Notes: generated from the letters alone by a model not told the origin. A stretch of DNA of 64,000 bases from Streptococcus sp. oral taxon 431 (GCF_001553685.1 NZ_CP014264.1:752001-816000); one strand, 5' to 3'; numbered from the stretch's first letter, positions 42,500 through 52,578 are shown. A program made the numbers and translations.

Positions 42500-43717
42500 A
42501 TGTCAGAACGTAAATTATTCACGTCTGAATCTGTATCTGAGGGGCATCCAGATAAGATTGCAGACCAAATCTCAGATGCTATCTTGGATGCTATTTTAGA
42601 GCAAGATCCAGAAGCCCACGTTGCTGCTGAAACAGCTGTTTATACTGGTTCAGTTCATGTTTTTGGTGAAATTTCGACCAATGCCTATGTAGATATTAAC
42701 CGTGTGGTACGTGATACTATTGCAGAGATTGGCTATACTAATACAGAGTATGGATTTTCTGCTGAGACCGTAGGAGTTCACCCATCATTGGTAGAACAAT
42801 CTCCTGATATTGCTCAAGGTGTTAATGAAGCCTTGGAAGTTCGTGGAAATGCTGATCAAGATCCACTTGATTTGATTGGAGCTGGAGACCAAGGTCTCAT
42901 GTTTGGTTTTGCGGTTAATGAAACTGAAGAACTTATGCCGCTTCCAATCTCACTCAGTCACAAGTTGGTTCGTCGTTTAGCAGAGCTTCGTAAGTCTGGT
43001 GAAATTAGCTACCTTCGTCCAGATGCTAAATCTCAAGTTACAGTTGAATATGATGAAAATGACCAGCCAGTGCGCGTGGATACAGTCGTTATTTCAACTC
43101 AACACGATCCAGAAGTGAGCAATGAACAAATCCATGAAGATGTGATTAACAAGGTTATCAAAGAAGTCATTCCAGCTTCTTATCTTGACGATGAGACTAA
43201 ATTCTTCATCAATCCAACAGGTCGTTTCGTTATCGGAGGACCTCAAGGAGACTCAGGTTTGACTGGTCGTAAGATCATCGTGGATACTTATGGCGGATAC
43301 TCACGCCACGGTGGTGGTGCCTTCTCTGGTAAGGATGCAACGAAGGTGGACCGTTCGGCTTCTTATGCAGCTCGCTACATTGCCAAAAACATCGTTGCAG
43401 CAGGTCTTGCTAAGAAAGCAGAAGTGCAATTGGCTTATGCCATTGGTGTAGCTCAACCTGTATCTGTTCGTATCGATACCTTCGGTACTGGAACAGTAGC
43501 TGAAAGCAAGCTTGAAAAAGCAGCGCGTCAAATCTTTGACCTTCGTCCAGCAGGAATCATCCAAATGCTTGATCTCAAACGTCCAATCTACCGTCAAACA
43601 GCGGCTTATGGACACATGGGACGTACAGATATTGACCTTCCATGGGAACGCTTGGATAAGGTTGATGCCTTGAAAGAAGGGCTCTTTGTCAACTGTAGTG
43701 GGTTGAATAAAAGCTAA
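42500..43717 (+). CDS. metK: S-adenosylmethionine synthetase with IS-replaced C terminus
   Basis: It makes SAM from methionine and ATP and is normally essential. Key segments are intact: [19 protein letters not shown] near residue 16, [12 protein letters not shown] near 120 and [16 protein letters not shown] near 270. The reading frame runs through to DKVDALKE and then into an ISL3-type element, which supplies 12 foreign residues ([12 protein letters not shown]) in place of the native last three (AVK, found at 45101-45109 before the native stop). The result is 405 instead of 396 residues. The replaced residues are at the extreme C terminus, so activity is probably kept. Confidence 0.95.
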   Translation: MSERKLFTSESVSEGHPDKIADQISDAILDAILEQDPEAHVAAETAVYTGSVHVFGEISTNAYVDINRVVRDTIAEIGYTNTEYGFSAETVGVHPSLVEQSPDIAQGVNEALEVRGNADQDPLDLIGAGDQGLMFGFAVNETEELMPLPISLSHKLVRRLAELRKSGEISYLRPDAKSQVTVEYDENDQPVRVDTVVISTQHDPEVSNEQIHEDVINKVIKEVIPASYLDDETKFFINPTGRFVIGGPQGDSGLTGRKIIVDTYGGYSRHGGGAFSGKDATKVDRSASYAARYIAKNIVAAGLAKKAEVQLAYAIGVAQPVSVRIDTFGTGTVAESKLEKAARQIFDLRPAGIIQMLDLKRPIYRQTAAYGHMGRTDIDLPWERLDKVDALKEGLFVNCSGLNKS

Positions 43718-44970
43718 CATCTGGAGAGGACAATCGTTGTCCTCTCCATTTTTATATTCAGAGCGATGAAAATTCGTTTCTTAAAGTTGTTAAAGTTCCT
43801 AAAACCAAAAGCATTTCGTTTGATGAGTTTAATGAGATTATTAGTCGCTTCCAATTTAGCGTTGGAATAGGGCAATTGAAGGGCGTTGACAATTTTCTCT
43901 TTGTCCTTGAGAAATGTCTTAAAGACAGTCTGAAAAAGAGGATGAACCTTTTTTAGATTGTCTTCAATAAGTCCGAAAAATTTCTCGAGCTCTTTATTCT
44001 GAAAGTGAAAAAGCAAGAGCTGATAGAGATTATAGTGGTGTTTCAACTCTTCGGAATAGCTCAAAAGCTTGTCTAGAATCTCTTTATTAGTTAAGTGCAT
44101 GCGAAAAGTAGGGCGATAAAAACGTTTATCACTCAGTTTACGGCTATCTTGTTGGATGAGTTTCCAATAGCGCTTGATAGCCTTGTATTCATGAGATTTT
44201 CGCTCAAATTGATTCATGATTTGGACACGAACCCGACTTATAGCTCGGCTAAGATGTTGAACAATGTGAAAACGATCTAGAACGATTTTAGCACATGGAA
44301 AAAGCTGTTTAGCCAAGTTATAGTACGGACTAAACATATCCATAGTAATGATTTTCACTCGACATCGGATCGCTCTATCGTAGCGAAGAAAGTGATTGCG
44401 GATGATAGCTTGTGTTCTTCCCTCAAGAACAGTAATGATATTGAGCTGATCAAAATCTTGTGCGATAAAACTCATCTTTCCCTTGGTAAAAGAATACTCG
44501 TCCCAAGACATAATCTCTGGAAGACGAGAAAAATCATGCTTAAAGTGAAAGTTATTGAGTTTACGAATGACAGTTGAAGTTGAAATGGATAGCTGATGTG
44601 CAATATCAGTCATAGAAGTCTTTTCAATCAACTTTTGAGCAATCTTTTGGTTGATAATACGAGGAATTTGATGATTCTTCTTAACGATAGAGGTTTCAGC
44701 GACTATCATTTTCGAGCAATGATAGCACTTGAAACGGCGTTTTCTAAGGAGGATTCTAGTAGGCATACCAGTCGTTTCGAGGTAAGGAATTTTCGACGGT
44801 TTTTGAAAATCATATTTCTTCATTTGACATCCGCACTCAGGGCAAGACGGGGCGTCATAGTCCAGTTTAGCGACAATTTCCTTGTGTGTATCCATATTGA
44901 TGATATCTAGAATCTTGATATTTGTGTCTTTGATATCAAGCAGTTTTGTGATAAAATGTAATTGTTCCAT
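43714..44970 (-). CDS. ISL3-family transposase
   Basis: A 418-aa DDE transposase. The N-terminal zinc-binding region carries two Cys pairs (CPECGC near residue 38 and CYHCSK near 78), followed by an HTH ([20 protein letters not shown] near 115). The catalytic core includes an Asp in MSWDEYSF near 155, Asp in [12 protein letters not shown] near 206 and a C-terminal Glu in [17 protein letters not shown] near 370, as expected for ISL3. It appears full length. Its stop codon overlaps the new metK stop on the opposite strand, and its promoter must lie between 44971 and the right IS end. Confidence 0.93.
   Translation of the reverse strand: MEQLHFITKLLDIKDTNIKILDIINMDTHKEIVAKLDYDAPSCPECGCQMKKYDFQKPSKIPYLETTGMPTRILLRKRRFKCYHCSKMIVAETSIVKKNHQIPRIINQKIAQKLIEKTSMTDIAHQLSISTSTVIRKLNNFHFKHDFSRLPEIMSWDEYSFTKGKMSFIAQDFDQLNIITVLEGRTQAIIRNHFLRYDRAIRCRVKIITMDMFSPYYNLAKQLFPCAKIVLDRFHIVQHLSRAISRVRVQIMNQFERKSHEYKAIKRYWKLIQQDSRKLSDKRFYRPTFRMHLTNKEILDKLLSYSEELKHHYNLYQLLLFHFQNKELEKFFGLIEDNLKKVHPLFQTVFKTFLKDKEKIVNALQLPYSNAKLEATNNLIKLIKRNAFGFRNFNNFKKRIFIALNIKMERTTIVLSRC
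43723..43752. terminator. Hairpin terminator inside the left IS end
   Basis: GGAGAGGACAA (43723-43733) pairs perfectly with TTGTCCTCTCC (43737-43747) around TCG. On the + strand ATTTTTAT follows. It lies five bases after the new metK stop and can replace the native metK terminator, which is now 1.4 kb away. Confidence 0.8.
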
Positions 44971-45093
44971 ATGATTCTTTCTAATGAGTTGTTTAGTCGC
45001 TTTTCATTATAGATCTTATGGGACTTTTTTTCTACACAAAATAGGCTCCATAATATCTATAGGGGATTTACCCACTACAAATATTATAGAGCC

Positions 45094-45112
45094 GAAAGAA
45101 GCAGTTAAATAA
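45094..45112 (+). other. Displaced native 3' tail of metK
   Basis: GAAAGAAG repeats the target site, and the frame then reads Ala-Val-Lys-stop (GCA GTT AAA TAA, 45101-45112). Joining 43679 to 45100 restores a normal metK end. Confidence 0.9.
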
Positions 45113-45149
45113 AGTAAAAAGGAGTAGATTTCAACTCCTTTTTTACTTT
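45111..45149. terminator. Native metK terminator, also serving the GNAT gene
   Basis: AAAGTAAAAAGGAGT (45111-45125) pairs with ACTCC (45134-45138) and TTTTTTACTTT (45139-45149). It begins within the old metK stop codon and overlaps the end of the convergent GNAT gene. Confidence 0.85.
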
Positions 45150-45780
45150 ATTTATTGATAGTCTTTAAAAAAGCCCAGTTTCCAATAGACTTAGTCCCGT
45201 ACTCTAACTCCATAAAATCTAGCAATACATAATCATTCTTTTTATAGAATGGAACATTTTTTTCTGTACTGGTAATGAGCCCTAAGCGCTTGCAACCCTT
45301 GGATTTGACATAAGGCTCAACTGCCTCTCTAAGAAAAGCACTGCCTACTCCTTGTCCTTTAAGGGATGAATTGACTGCAAGGAGCATCAAATACCAGTCA
45401 AAGCTATTTGATTTTTTCAAATGCTCTTCGGAACGGTCTACTAAATCAAGATACTTCAAAAAATTTCGTGGACTGATGTAACGAAACAGTTTTATGACAC
45501 CATTTAGCAAGTAAGATAAGATAGAAAAATTATTTTGTTGTAATAAGGCGACAGCCAGGATTTCTCCGTCTTGTTCAGCTACTAAACAGGTCTCTTCTTT
45601 GGTATAGAGGCGAGTCAGGAGACTTTCCAATAGTTCTAAAAAAGCAGGATAGTTTTCAGGTTTCTTGAGATCATCTATGATTAGAGTTAAAAATGGATAG
45701 TCAAAGAAGCTGTCGGCTACTATTTTTCCAATTTTTTGGTATTCGTCTAGCCTTGCCTTTCTGTATACTATTTTCCCCAT
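45148..45780 (-). CDS. GNAT-family N-acetyltransferase
   Basis: A 210-aa single-domain GNAT. The N terminus (YRKARLDEYQKIGKIVADSF) is typical, and the acetyl-CoA loop is in LAVNSSLKGQGVGSAFLREA near residue 140, followed by the GLITSTEKNVPFYKKNDYV helix-strand that closes the site. The acceptor is unknown; similar proteins acetylate small metabolites or antibiotics. It is monocistronic, convergent with metK, and was the original downstream neighbour of metK before the IS insertion. Confidence 0.82.
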   Translation of the reverse strand: MGKIVYRKARLDEYQKIGKIVADSFFDYPFLTLIIDDLKKPENYPAFLELLESLLTRLYTKEETCLVAEQDGEILAVALLQQNNFSILSYLLNGVIKLFRYISPRNFLKYLDLVDRSEEHLKKSNSFDWYLMLLAVNSSLKGQGVGSAFLREAVEPYVKSKGCKRLGLITSTEKNVPFYKKNDYVLLDFMELEYGTKSIGNWAFLKTINK

Positions 45781-45955
45781 TGATGAGCTCCTTTTTGAAT
45801 GTTAGTAAATTATAATAGTAGAATTAATTATTTTGATGATTAAGTACCGAGTTTTTACAAAAATAGTACCCAATTTAGTAAGTTGAAGGATTGTTAGAAA
45901 ACTCTTTCTGTAACACTGAATCTGATTCTAGAATATCGGATTAGACAAACAAAGA

Positions 45956-45986
45956 ACACTCTAAAAAGTTAGAATTTTTAGAGTGT
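45956..45986 (-). terminator. Terminator of the DUF1827 gene
   Basis: ACACTCTAAAAA (45956-45967) pairs with TTTTTAGAGTGT (45975-45986) around a 7-base loop. A modestly T-rich stretch follows on the minus strand. The remaining 45781-45955 shows no gene. Confidence 0.8.
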
Positions 45987-46006
45987 AGTCCAAATATTGC
46001 CAAGTT

Positions 46007-46306
46007 TTATTTTGTAGGGATTGAGATTTCAATCAATTTTTCAGAGTAGAGGGTCTTGATATTAGCTTCATCGATATTTTGCTTGTCAATCTTGCGATTC
46101 AAGAAAAATTCTTGGATTTTTTCCATTTCTTGTTCGCGGATAGCACGATGTTTATTGGAAATGAGGATTTCATAATGAAGCGGTGCCTGAGTAAAGATAA
46201 CATCAGTGTTGCCTGCAGAGTAGACTTCTACGAGTGTAGCGTCGGTACTCTCCAGTTGGCTTTTAACAAGGTTTGAGTGAGAATTAGTAGTGTTGATGAG
46301 CTTCAT
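46007..46306 (-). CDS. DUF1827 family protein
   Basis: A 99-aa cytoplasmic protein that matches my memory of the DUF1827 family common in streptococci next to clpE. It starts with AGGAGGAAA at good distance. The chain has alternating strands and helices (SQLESTDATLVEVYSAG; YEILISNKHRAIREQEMEKI) and no catalytic motif that I can see. Function unknown. It lies downstream of the NUDIX and clpE genes on the same strand, 58 bases after the NUDIX stop. Confidence 0.7.
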   Translation of the reverse strand: MKLINTTNSHSNLVKSQLESTDATLVEVYSAGNTDVIFTQAPLHYEILISNKHRAIREQEMEKIQEFFLNRKIDKQNIDEANIKTLYSEKLIEISIPTK

Positions 46307-46364
46307 AGGCTTTCCTCCTGTGTTTCTATGTCTATTATAGCACTTTTTGGAAAAATTGGAAAAG

Positions 46365-46820
46365 TTAATTTAAACTTGGATGTTGTTTTTTCCAAGCTTC
46401 AATTGCCCATTTATGACTGCCACGTTTTAAATTTGTAATAGCTTCATCAATTGGGAACCAAGCTAGGTGATTGAAGTCCTCCAAAGGTTTTTGGATTTCT
46501 TGATAAGAAGTAGCTTCGTAGAGATAGGCTGGATTGTAGTAGTAGGTATCGCGGTGGCTGGAATAGAAATACTCATCTGCTTGTCCATAATAAGTACCAA
46601 TCTCAGCTGTAAAACCTAATTCTTCAATCAGTTCTCGTTTTAAAGCTTCAAAATGATCTTCGCCTGCTTCAATCTCGCCACCAGGCAAGAACCATGCACC
46701 ATTTGGAGCTTGAACGAGGATAATCTTTTCATGTGCTGAGTCAGGGATGACTGCATAAACACCATATCTAGTTTTGTAGGTTACACCCTCTTTTTTTTCT
46801 CCAAAGGTTGGATTTGTCAT
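46365..46820 (-). CDS. NUDIX hydrolase
   Basis: A 151-aa MutT-like pyrophosphohydrolase. The Nudix box is recognisable: GGEIEAGEDHFEALKRELIEE near residue 48 followed by LGF, matching the Gx5Ex7REUxEExGU pattern with REL..EELG. It would cleave a nucleoside-diphosphate-linked compound, perhaps oxidised dGTP or a dinucleotide, but specificity is not predictable. AAAGGAG precedes the ATG. The neighbouring clpE upstream ends 88 bases away, so cotranscription is possible. Confidence 0.9.
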   Translation of the reverse strand: MTNPTFGEKKEGVTYKTRYGVYAVIPDSAHEKIILVQAPNGAWFLPGGEIEAGEDHFEALKRELIEELGFTAEIGTYYGQADEYFYSSHRDTYYYNPAYLYEATSYQEIQKPLEDFNHLAWFPIDEAITNLKRGSHKWAIEAWKKQHPSLN

Positions 46821-46908
46821 AAATTTCTCCTTTATGTGTGCGCTTTCTTACTATAATAGTAAAGAATGCTCTTACTGTCAAGTAAGAACATTCTTTTAGT
46901 ATGTGGAA

Positions 46909-49161
46909 TTAGTCATTTGAGTCAACTGTTTCCAATTTATTTTTTGATTTAATCATGATTTTACCATTGCTAGTCATGACGGCTTTGAGGTTTTTCTCGC
47001 TTGGATTTTCAAGGTAGTAGTCCGTAATTGCATCTTCGATATAATCTTGGATTGTACGACGGAGTGGGCGAGCTCCCATTTTTGGATCATAACCAAGGTC
47101 TACAAGTTTTTCCTTAACCTTATCTGTCACATCTAAATGGATGTTATTACTTGAGAGTCGTTTATTGACATCATCTAACATGAGGTCAACGATTTGAAGG
47201 AGATTTTCCTTGCTGAGAGCCTTGAATTCGATAATGCCATCAAAACGGTTCATAAATTCTGGACTAAAGAAGTTGCCTAATTCCCCAAGGACAGAGTTGG
47301 TACGGCCTTCTCTAGCAGCTCCAAAACCAACACTAGCTTCTGCCTTACCTGTACCTGCATTTGAGGTCATAATAATGATAGCGTCCTTGAAGCTAACAGT
47401 GCGACCTTGACCATCCGTTAAACGACCATCGTCCAAGACTTGGAGGAACATATGCATAACATCTGGATGGGCTTTTTCAACTTCGTCTAGGAGGATCAGT
47501 GAGTAGGGGTTACGACGAACTTTTTCAGTCAATTGTCCAGCTTCATCATAGCCTACGTATCCCGGAGGGGCACCAACGAGTTTAGCAACGCTGTGTTTTT
47601 CCATGTATTCACTCATATCAAAGCGAATCATGCTATCAGCAGAACCAAAGAGTTCGATGGCCAGTTGTTTAGAAAGTTCTGTTTTACCGACACCGGTAGG
47701 ACCAACAAAGAGGAAGCTACCGATTGGACGGTTTGGAGTACCGAGTCCGACACGGTTACGACGGATAGCCTTAGCGATCTTATCAACTGCATCATCTTGA
47801 CCAATAACATGAGCCTTGAGGTCATCTGCTAGGTTGATAAGTTGAGACTGTTCTTTTTCTTTCAAATCACCAACTGGGATATTAGTCTTTTGCTCGATGA
47901 TGTGTTCGATTGTTTTTTCACTGATGATTGGGGTATCCTGATCCGTTACCTTGGTCTTTTGCATTTCCTTATATTTGGCAATCTGGTCACGGAAGTAGGC
48001 TGCTTTTTCAAAATCTTCGTCTCGAGTTGCTTGAGCCTTGAGATTTTCCGCTTCGATTAAGCGTTGGTCGATGACCTTAGGATCTACAAAATTCAAGGTT
48101 AAGTTCATCTTTGAACCAGCTTCATCTAGAAGGTCAATAGCCTTGTCTGGCAAGAAACGGTCTTGGATGTAGCGATTAGAAAGAGTAGCGGCCGCTTCGA
48201 TAGCCCCATCAGTATAATGAACGTGGTGATAATCTTCGTATTTCTTTTGAATACCCTTAAGAATAATAATGGTTTCTTCAACAGTTGGTTCGTCAACTTT
48301 AACAGGTTGCATACGACGTTCAAGGGCAGCATCTTTTTCGATGATGCGGTATTCATTGAGGGTAGTAGCACCAACTAGTTGTAGTTCGCCACGAGCAAGA
48401 GCTGGTTTTAGGATATTGCCTGCATCCATATTCCCTTCTCCTGCTGAACCAGCACCGACAATTTCATGAATTTCGTCAATGAAGAGAATAACATCCTCGC
48501 GCTCACGAATTTCTTCCATGAGTTTTTGCATGCGCTCTTCAAACTGACCTCGGATACCTGTTCCTTGAACAAGGCTAACGACATCTAAGCGGATGACTTC
48601 TTTACCTTGAAGCTTATGGGGAACATTACCGTCAACAATTTTCTGAGCTAAACCTTCGACAACAGCTGTCTTACCAACACCGGGCTCACCGATGAGGACA
48701 GGGTTGTTTTTTGTTCTGCGGTTGAGGATTTCAATGACACGGATAATCTCTTCGTCACGGCCAATTACAGGGTCAATATTTCCACGACGGGCAATCTCAG
48801 TGATATTGATACCATATTCATCCAAGAGTCCTTTTTCCTGGATTGGTGGTGGTGTTTGAGCAGGACCACGATTTTGGGCACCATAGCCACCATTTCCACC
48901 GTATCCACCCCCTGACTGAGTTGGGGGGATATTGTTGTTATTAGAAGAAGGTCTAAAGTTGTTGAGATCGTTAAAGAAGTCTCCAAAGGGATCAAAATCA
49001 CGGTTGTTTAAATCTGTAATGCCCTTGAACAAGCTATTGTTAGGATCTGTTTTGATAATTTTGTAGCAATTTTGGCAAAGATCGATTTGCTTTTGTTGCC
49101 CATTGAGATTGGTATAAAGATGAATCGTTGAGTCATTGATTTTACAGTTTTGACAGAGCAT
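46909..49161 (-). CDS. clpE: ATP-dependent Clp protease ATP-binding subunit ClpE
   Basis: An HSP100 unfoldase that works with ClpP and clears damaged proteins in heat stress. The 750-aa protein has the ClpE-specific N-terminal zinc finger (CQNCK at residues 3-7 and CQNCY near 29-33), a glycine/asparagine-rich linker near 75-105, AAA-1 with Walker [10 protein letters not shown] near 158, a UVR-like coiled segment near 370, and AAA-2 with Walker [10 protein letters not shown] near 490. GAGGTGG precedes the ATG. A CtsR operator lies upstream, which predicts heat-shock control. Confidence 0.95.
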   Translation of the reverse strand: MLCQNCKINDSTIHLYTNLNGQQKQIDLCQNCYKIIKTDPNNSLFKGITDLNNRDFDPFGDFFNDLNNFRPSSNNNNIPPTQSGGGYGGNGGYGAQNRGPAQTPPPIQEKGLLDEYGINITEIARRGNIDPVIGRDEEIIRVIEILNRRTKNNPVLIGEPGVGKTAVVEGLAQKIVDGNVPHKLQGKEVIRLDVVSLVQGTGIRGQFEERMQKLMEEIREREDVILFIDEIHEIVGAGSAGEGNMDAGNILKPALARGELQLVGATTLNEYRIIEKDAALERRMQPVKVDEPTVEETIIILKGIQKKYEDYHHVHYTDGAIEAAATLSNRYIQDRFLPDKAIDLLDEAGSKMNLTLNFVDPKVIDQRLIEAENLKAQATRDEDFEKAAYFRDQIAKYKEMQKTKVTDQDTPIISEKTIEHIIEQKTNIPVGDLKEKEQSQLINLADDLKAHVIGQDDAVDKIAKAIRRNRVGLGTPNRPIGSFLFVGPTGVGKTELSKQLAIELFGSADSMIRFDMSEYMEKHSVAKLVGAPPGYVGYDEAGQLTEKVRRNPYSLILLDEVEKAHPDVMHMFLQVLDDGRLTDGQGRTVSFKDAIIIMTSNAGTGKAEASVGFGAAREGRTNSVLGELGNFFSPEFMNRFDGIIEFKALSKENLLQIVDLMLDDVNKRLSSNNIHLDVTDKVKEKLVDLGYDPKMGARPLRRTIQDYIEDAITDYYLENPSEKNLKAVMTSNGKIMIKSKNKLETVDSND

Positions 49162-49203
49162 ACCGCCACCTCATTTCTTTCTTAGTCTTGACTAAATCTA
49201 AAA

Positions 49204-49220
49204 GGTCAAAAATAGTCAAA
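49204..49220 (-). promoter_or_regulatory. CtsR operator upstream of clpE
   Basis: GGTCAAAAATAGTCAAA is a direct heptad repeat (GGTCAAA, three bases, AGTCAAA) that fits the CtsR consensus exactly. It lies 43 bases upstream of the clpE start and should repress the gene outside heat stress. Confidence 0.88.
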
Positions 49221-49335
49221 CAAGTATATAATTTAATTATATCATGATTATTGGGCAATTCAAGTAAAAAGATTGGATACTAGCACTATAAATAGTAGAG
49301 CGCTAATCATGATAAAATCTTGATAGTAAGAAAAA

Positions 49336-49362
49336 AATCCTATTTGTCATACAAAAAGGATT
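49336..49362 (-). terminator. Weak terminator upstream of clpE region
   Basis: AATCCT (49336-49341) pairs with AGGATT (49357-49362), with a T run on the minus strand. It would stop readthrough from the DUF1797 gene toward clpE. Confidence 0.5.
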
Positions 49363-49379
49363 CTCGTTTGTGAAAGGCG

Positions 49380-49546
49380 GTGGGACAGAAATCGATAGAC
49401 AAAGTCTCGATTTCGTAGTCCCAGCCCCGCGAAGATGATTAGGAGTTTTGGGAGTCTAAAAGACGAACGAAAAGTCTAATCAGCTACCGCGTCAAAGTTT
49501 GATTGCTAATAAAAAGTGAGGCCGGGATCTTTTGTCCCAACCTCTG
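49380..49546. repeat. Structured intergenic repeat, copy R1
   Basis: Begins GTGGGACAGAAATCG and ends with GAGGCCGGGA (49518-49527) that pairs with TCCCAACCTC (49535-49544). It shares both ends and several inner blocks with the element at 51423-51596. The end hairpin with its minus-strand T run can terminate the DUF1797 gene. With the CtsR region it fills the 396-bp gap from 49162 to 49557, which holds no gene. Confidence 0.75.
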
Positions 49547-49557
49547 TATATCTATTA

Positions 49558-49788
49558 TTAGTATAGAAGTTCGTAAATTTCCATCGCAATCAAGTCGATG
49601 CTGTCAAAAGTATATGTTTCACGAGCTTCAACATCACGAAGTGTAAAGATTGGGCCATTTTCTTCATCATGGTTAAAAGCAACTTCAGCTACAACAACTC
49701 CCTCGCGCTCAAAGTTACGTTTTAAGTTACCACCATCTTTTGTCATTGCTTCTAGGCGGTTGATGATTCTAACCAAATGTGATTCCAT
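49558..49788 (-). CDS. DUF1797 (YkuJ-like) protein
   Basis: A 76-aa acidic protein matching the DUF1797/YkuJ family in size and in blocks such as LVRIINRLEAMTKDGG, FEREGVVVAEVAFN and the FDSIDLIAMEIYELL end. The biochemical role is unknown. It is monocistronic, between R1 and the amino-acid transporter, with a GGAGAATC ribosome site just upstream of the ATG. Confidence 0.75.
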   Translation of the reverse strand: MESHLVRIINRLEAMTKDGGNLKRNFEREGVVVAEVAFNHDEENGPIFTLRDVEARETYTFDSIDLIAMEIYELLY

Positions 49789-49915
49789 TTTGATTCTCCT
49801 CCATTTCTTATCGTTACTATTTTACCATAAAGAGTATCCACTTGACTAGAAAAAACTAAGATTTCTCGCTATTTCTGTTTTCTTTGAAATTTTATTGAAA
49901 ATAAAAGGAAAAAGA

Positions 49916-49944
49916 TTGCATTTTTATTCAAAACATGTTATACT
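49916..49944 (+). promoter_or_regulatory. Promoter of the amino-acid ABC genes
   Basis: TTGCAT (49916-49921) and TATACT (49939-49944) are 17 bases apart, and the -10 is extended by TG. Confidence 0.65.
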
Positions 49945-49983
49945 CATACAAGTTTTAAGTTAGAATTAGAAAGTAGTGGATTT

Positions 49984-50667
49984 ATGAATTTTTCTTTTTT
50001 ACCTAAATATCTGCCATATTTTAATTATGGTGCTCTCGTAACGGTCTTGATTTCGGTTTTTGTTGTCTTTTTGGGGACAATTTTAGGGATAGTCTTGGCT
50101 TTTGCTCAACGTTCTAAAATGAAGCCCTTAGCTTGGCTTGCCAATGTTTATATTTGGATTTTCCGTGGAACACCTATGATGGTACAGATCATGATTGCTT
50201 TTGCTCTTATGCACATCAATGCTCCGACAATTCAGATTGGTGTTTTGGGAGTTGATTTTTCACGTTTGATTCCAGGGATTATCATTATCTCTATGAATAG
50301 TGGTGCCTATGTGTCAGAAATAGTTCGTGCTGGTATCAATGCAGTACCTAAAGGGCAATTAGAGGCGGCTTACTCTCTAGGGATTCGTCCTAAAAATGCT
50401 ATGCGCTATGTCATCTTGCCACAGGCTATCAAGAATATCTTGCCAGCCTTGGGGAATGAGTTTATTACCATTATCAAGGATAGTTCACTCTTATCAGCAA
50501 TCGGTGTCATGGAATTGTGGAATGGAGCTACTACGGTGTCAACAACCACCTACCTACCTTTAACTCCACTCTTATTTGCGGCCTTTTACTACTTGATTAT
50601 GACCTCTATCTTGACACTAGCCTTGAAAGCTTTTGAAAATCGTATGGGACAAGGAGATAAGAAATAA
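49984..50667 (+). CDS. Polar amino-acid ABC transporter permease
   Basis: A 227-aa HisM/GlnP-type permease with about five membrane helices. The EAA coupling loop is [21 protein letters not shown] near residue 118, and the permease signature [21 protein letters not shown] follows. Related systems carry glutamine, glutamate, arginine or cystine; the substrate is not determined. No binding-protein gene lies in this window, so the receptor must be elsewhere or shared. The stop overlaps the ATPase start (TAATG). Confidence 0.9.
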   Translation: MNFSFLPKYLPYFNYGALVTVLISVFVVFLGTILGIVLAFAQRSKMKPLAWLANVYIWIFRGTPMMVQIMIAFALMHINAPTIQIGVLGVDFSRLIPGIIIISMNSGAYVSEIVRAGINAVPKGQLEAAYSLGIRPKNAMRYVILPQAIKNILPALGNEFITIIKDSSLLSAIGVMELWNGATTVSTTTYLPLTPLLFAAFYYLIMTSILTLALKAFENRMGQGDKK

Positions 50668-51401
50668 TGACTGAAACGCTAATTAAAATTGAAAACCTTC
50701 ATAAAAGCTTTGGAAAGAATGAAGTTTTAAAAGGGATTGATCTTGAAATTAAAAAAGGTGAAGTGGTAGTAATTATCGGACCATCTGGTAGCGGTAAGTC
50801 AACCCTCCTTCGCTCTATGAATCTCCTCGAAGAGGCGACAAAAGGCAAGGTCATCTTTGAAGGAGTGGATATTACGGATAAGAAAAATGACCTCTTTGCC
50901 ATGCGTGAAAAGATGGGAATGGTATTCCAACAGTTCAATCTCTTCCCAAATATGACAGTGAAGGAAAACATCACGCTTTCTCCTATCAAGACCAAAGGGG
51001 AAAGTAAGGAAGTTGCTGAGAAGAGAGCGCATGAGCTCTTGGAAAAGGTTGGTCTACCAGATAAGGCATATGCTTATCCACAAAGTTTGTCTGGTGGACA
51101 GCAACAACGTATCGCTATCGCTCGTGGTCTTGCCATGGAACCAGATGTCCTACTCTTTGATGAACCGACTTCTGCCCTAGACCCAGAAATGGTAGGGGAA
51201 GTACTAGCAGTTATGCAAGAACTTGCTAAGTCAGGAATGACCATGGTCATCGTGACGCATGAGATGGGCTTTGCGCGTGAGGTAGCAGACCGTGTCATCT
51301 TTATGGCTGACGGTGTTGTTGTCGAAGACGGAACTCCAAAGCAAGTCTTTGAACAAACCCAAGAACAAAGAACCAAGGATTTCTTGAGTAAGGTTTTGTA
51401 A
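50667..51401 (+). CDS. Polar amino-acid ABC transporter ATP-binding protein
   Basis: A 244-aa GlnQ/HisP-type ATPase. Walker A is GPSGSGKST near residue 36, the Q-loop is [13 protein letters not shown], the signature [15 protein letters not shown] near 140, Walker [20 protein letters not shown], and the H-loop is [14 protein letters not shown]. Translation is coupled to the permease through the one-base TAATG overlap. It is followed by repeat R2, whose last hairpin can act as the terminator. Confidence 0.93.
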   Translation: MTETLIKIENLHKSFGKNEVLKGIDLEIKKGEVVVIIGPSGSGKSTLLRSMNLLEEATKGKVIFEGVDITDKKNDLFAMREKMGMVFQQFNLFPNMTVKENITLSPIKTKGESKEVAEKRAHELLEKVGLPDKAYAYPQSLSGGQQQRIAIARGLAMEPDVLLFDEPTSALDPEMVGEVLAVMQELAKSGMTMVIVTHEMGFAREVADRVIFMADGVVVEDGTPKQVFEQTQEQRTKDFLSKVL

Positions 51402-51422
51402 GAATATCGTAATTTAGAGAGA

Positions 51423-51596
51423 GTGGGACAGAAATCGGTAATTCGTTAGAATTTGATTTCGTCGTCCCACCTCCGCACAGTTGAGAAGGACTGTAAAAGC
51501 TGATGAAATCAGCGTAGTAGAGCCCACTCAACCACTGCGTCTTGCTCAACAATCCAAAGACAATTGAGAGGCTAGGACTTTTGTCTCAGCCTCTTT
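51423..51596. repeat. Structured intergenic repeat, copy R2
   Basis: Begins GTGGGACAGAAATCG, like R1, and contains the CCGCACAGTTGAG and CACTGCGTC blocks often seen in mitis-group intergenic elements. At the far end GAGGCT-A-GGAC (51568-51578) pairs with GTCT-C-AGCCTC (51583-51593), with T residues following. It fills the gap after the amino-acid ATPase gene and probably terminates that transcript. Confidence 0.75.
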
Positions 51597-51696
51597 CTTA
51601 TAGTTTCAGACTATAAGGTCTCTTAGGTAAGAAGTGTTAGAGGGACAAGTATATTTTTGATATAATAGAAGATATTTGTTAGAAAAGAGAAAACAC

Positions 51697-52551
51697 ATGA
51701 CACAGATTATTGATGGGAAGGCCTTGGCGGCCAAGTTACAGGGACAATTGGCTGAAAAGACTGCGAAATTGAAAGAAGAGACAGGCTTGGTGCCTGGTTT
51801 GGTCGTTATTTTAGTCGGAGAAAATCCAGCCAGCCAAGTTTACGTTCGTAACAAGGAACGTTCAGCTATTGCAGCAGGATTCCAGAGTGAAGTTGTGCGA
51901 GTTCCTGAAATAATTACCCAAGAGGAATTGTTGGATTTGATTGCCAAATACAATCAAGATCCAGCTTGGCATGGGATTTTGGTTCAATTGCCTTTACCAA
52001 AACACATCGATGAAGAGGCTGTTCTACTAGCCATTGATCCAGAAAAGGATGTGGATGGTTTTCATCCGCTCAACATGGGACGTCTTTGGTCTGGTCACCC
52101 AGTTATGATTCCTTCAACTCCTGCTGGTATTATGGAAATGTTTCATGAGTATGGGATCGACTTAGAAGGTAAAAATGCAGTTGTCATTGGTCGTTCTAAT
52201 ATTGTCGGGAAACCCATGGCCCAGTTACTGTTGGCTAAGAATGCAACTGTAACCTTGACCCACTCACGAACTCATAACCTTGCTAAGGTAGCTTCTAAAG
52301 CTGATATTCTTGTGGTAGCAATCGGTCGTGCTAAATTTGTGACTGCTGACTTTGTCAAACCTGGGGCTGTTGTTATTGATGTGGGGATGAACCGAGATGA
52401 AAATGGCAAGCTCTGTGGAGATGTTGACTATGAGGCTGTTGCGCCAATCGCTAGTCATATCACGCCTGTACCTGGTGGAGTTGGGCCTATGACCATTACT
52501 ATGCTAATGGAGCAAACTTATCAGGCTGCATTGCGTAGCTTGGATAGATAG
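51697..52551 (+). CDS. folD: Methylenetetrahydrofolate dehydrogenase/cyclohydrolase
   Basis: It interconverts 5,10-methylene-THF and 10-formyl-THF for purine and one-carbon metabolism. The 284-aa protein from [14 protein letters not shown] has the family signature [16 protein letters not shown] near residue 117, the Tyr/Lys catalytic region VYVRNKER near residue 50, and the NADP-binding [18 protein letters not shown] near 165. The end, [27 protein letters not shown], is complete. The longer frame begun at 51676 lacks family support. A terminator follows. Confidence 0.95.
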   Translation: MTQIIDGKALAAKLQGQLAEKTAKLKEETGLVPGLVVILVGENPASQVYVRNKERSAIAAGFQSEVVRVPEIITQEELLDLIAKYNQDPAWHGILVQLPLPKHIDEEAVLLAIDPEKDVDGFHPLNMGRLWSGHPVMIPSTPAGIMEMFHEYGIDLEGKNAVVIGRSNIVGKPMAQLLLAKNATVTLTHSRTHNLAKVASKADILVVAIGRAKFVTADFVKPGAVVIDVGMNRDENGKLCGDVDYEAVAPIASHITPVPGGVGPMTITMLMEQTYQAALRSLDR

Positions 52552-52578
52552 AACAAGCATTTATTCTAGATAGTGAAG

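Larger units (their letters stand above)
43681..45093 (-). mobile_element. ISL3-family insertion sequence in metK
   Basis: The ends are inverted repeats: left GGCTCTTTGTCAACTGTAGT (from 43680/43681), right end in reverse GGCTCTATAATATTTGTAGT (to 45093). GAAAGAAG is present on both sides (43673-43680 and 45094-45101), the 8-bp target duplication normal for ISL3. The first left base is shared with the duplication, so the edge is ambiguous by one base. The element is about 1.41 kb and holds one intact transposase gene. Intact ends and an intact transposase suggest recent insertion. Confidence 0.92.

Noticed and set aside
43301..43720. 139-codon minus-strand frame at the end of metK
   Set aside because: Shadow of metK crossing into the IS end; the real minus-strand gene is the transposase ending at 43714.
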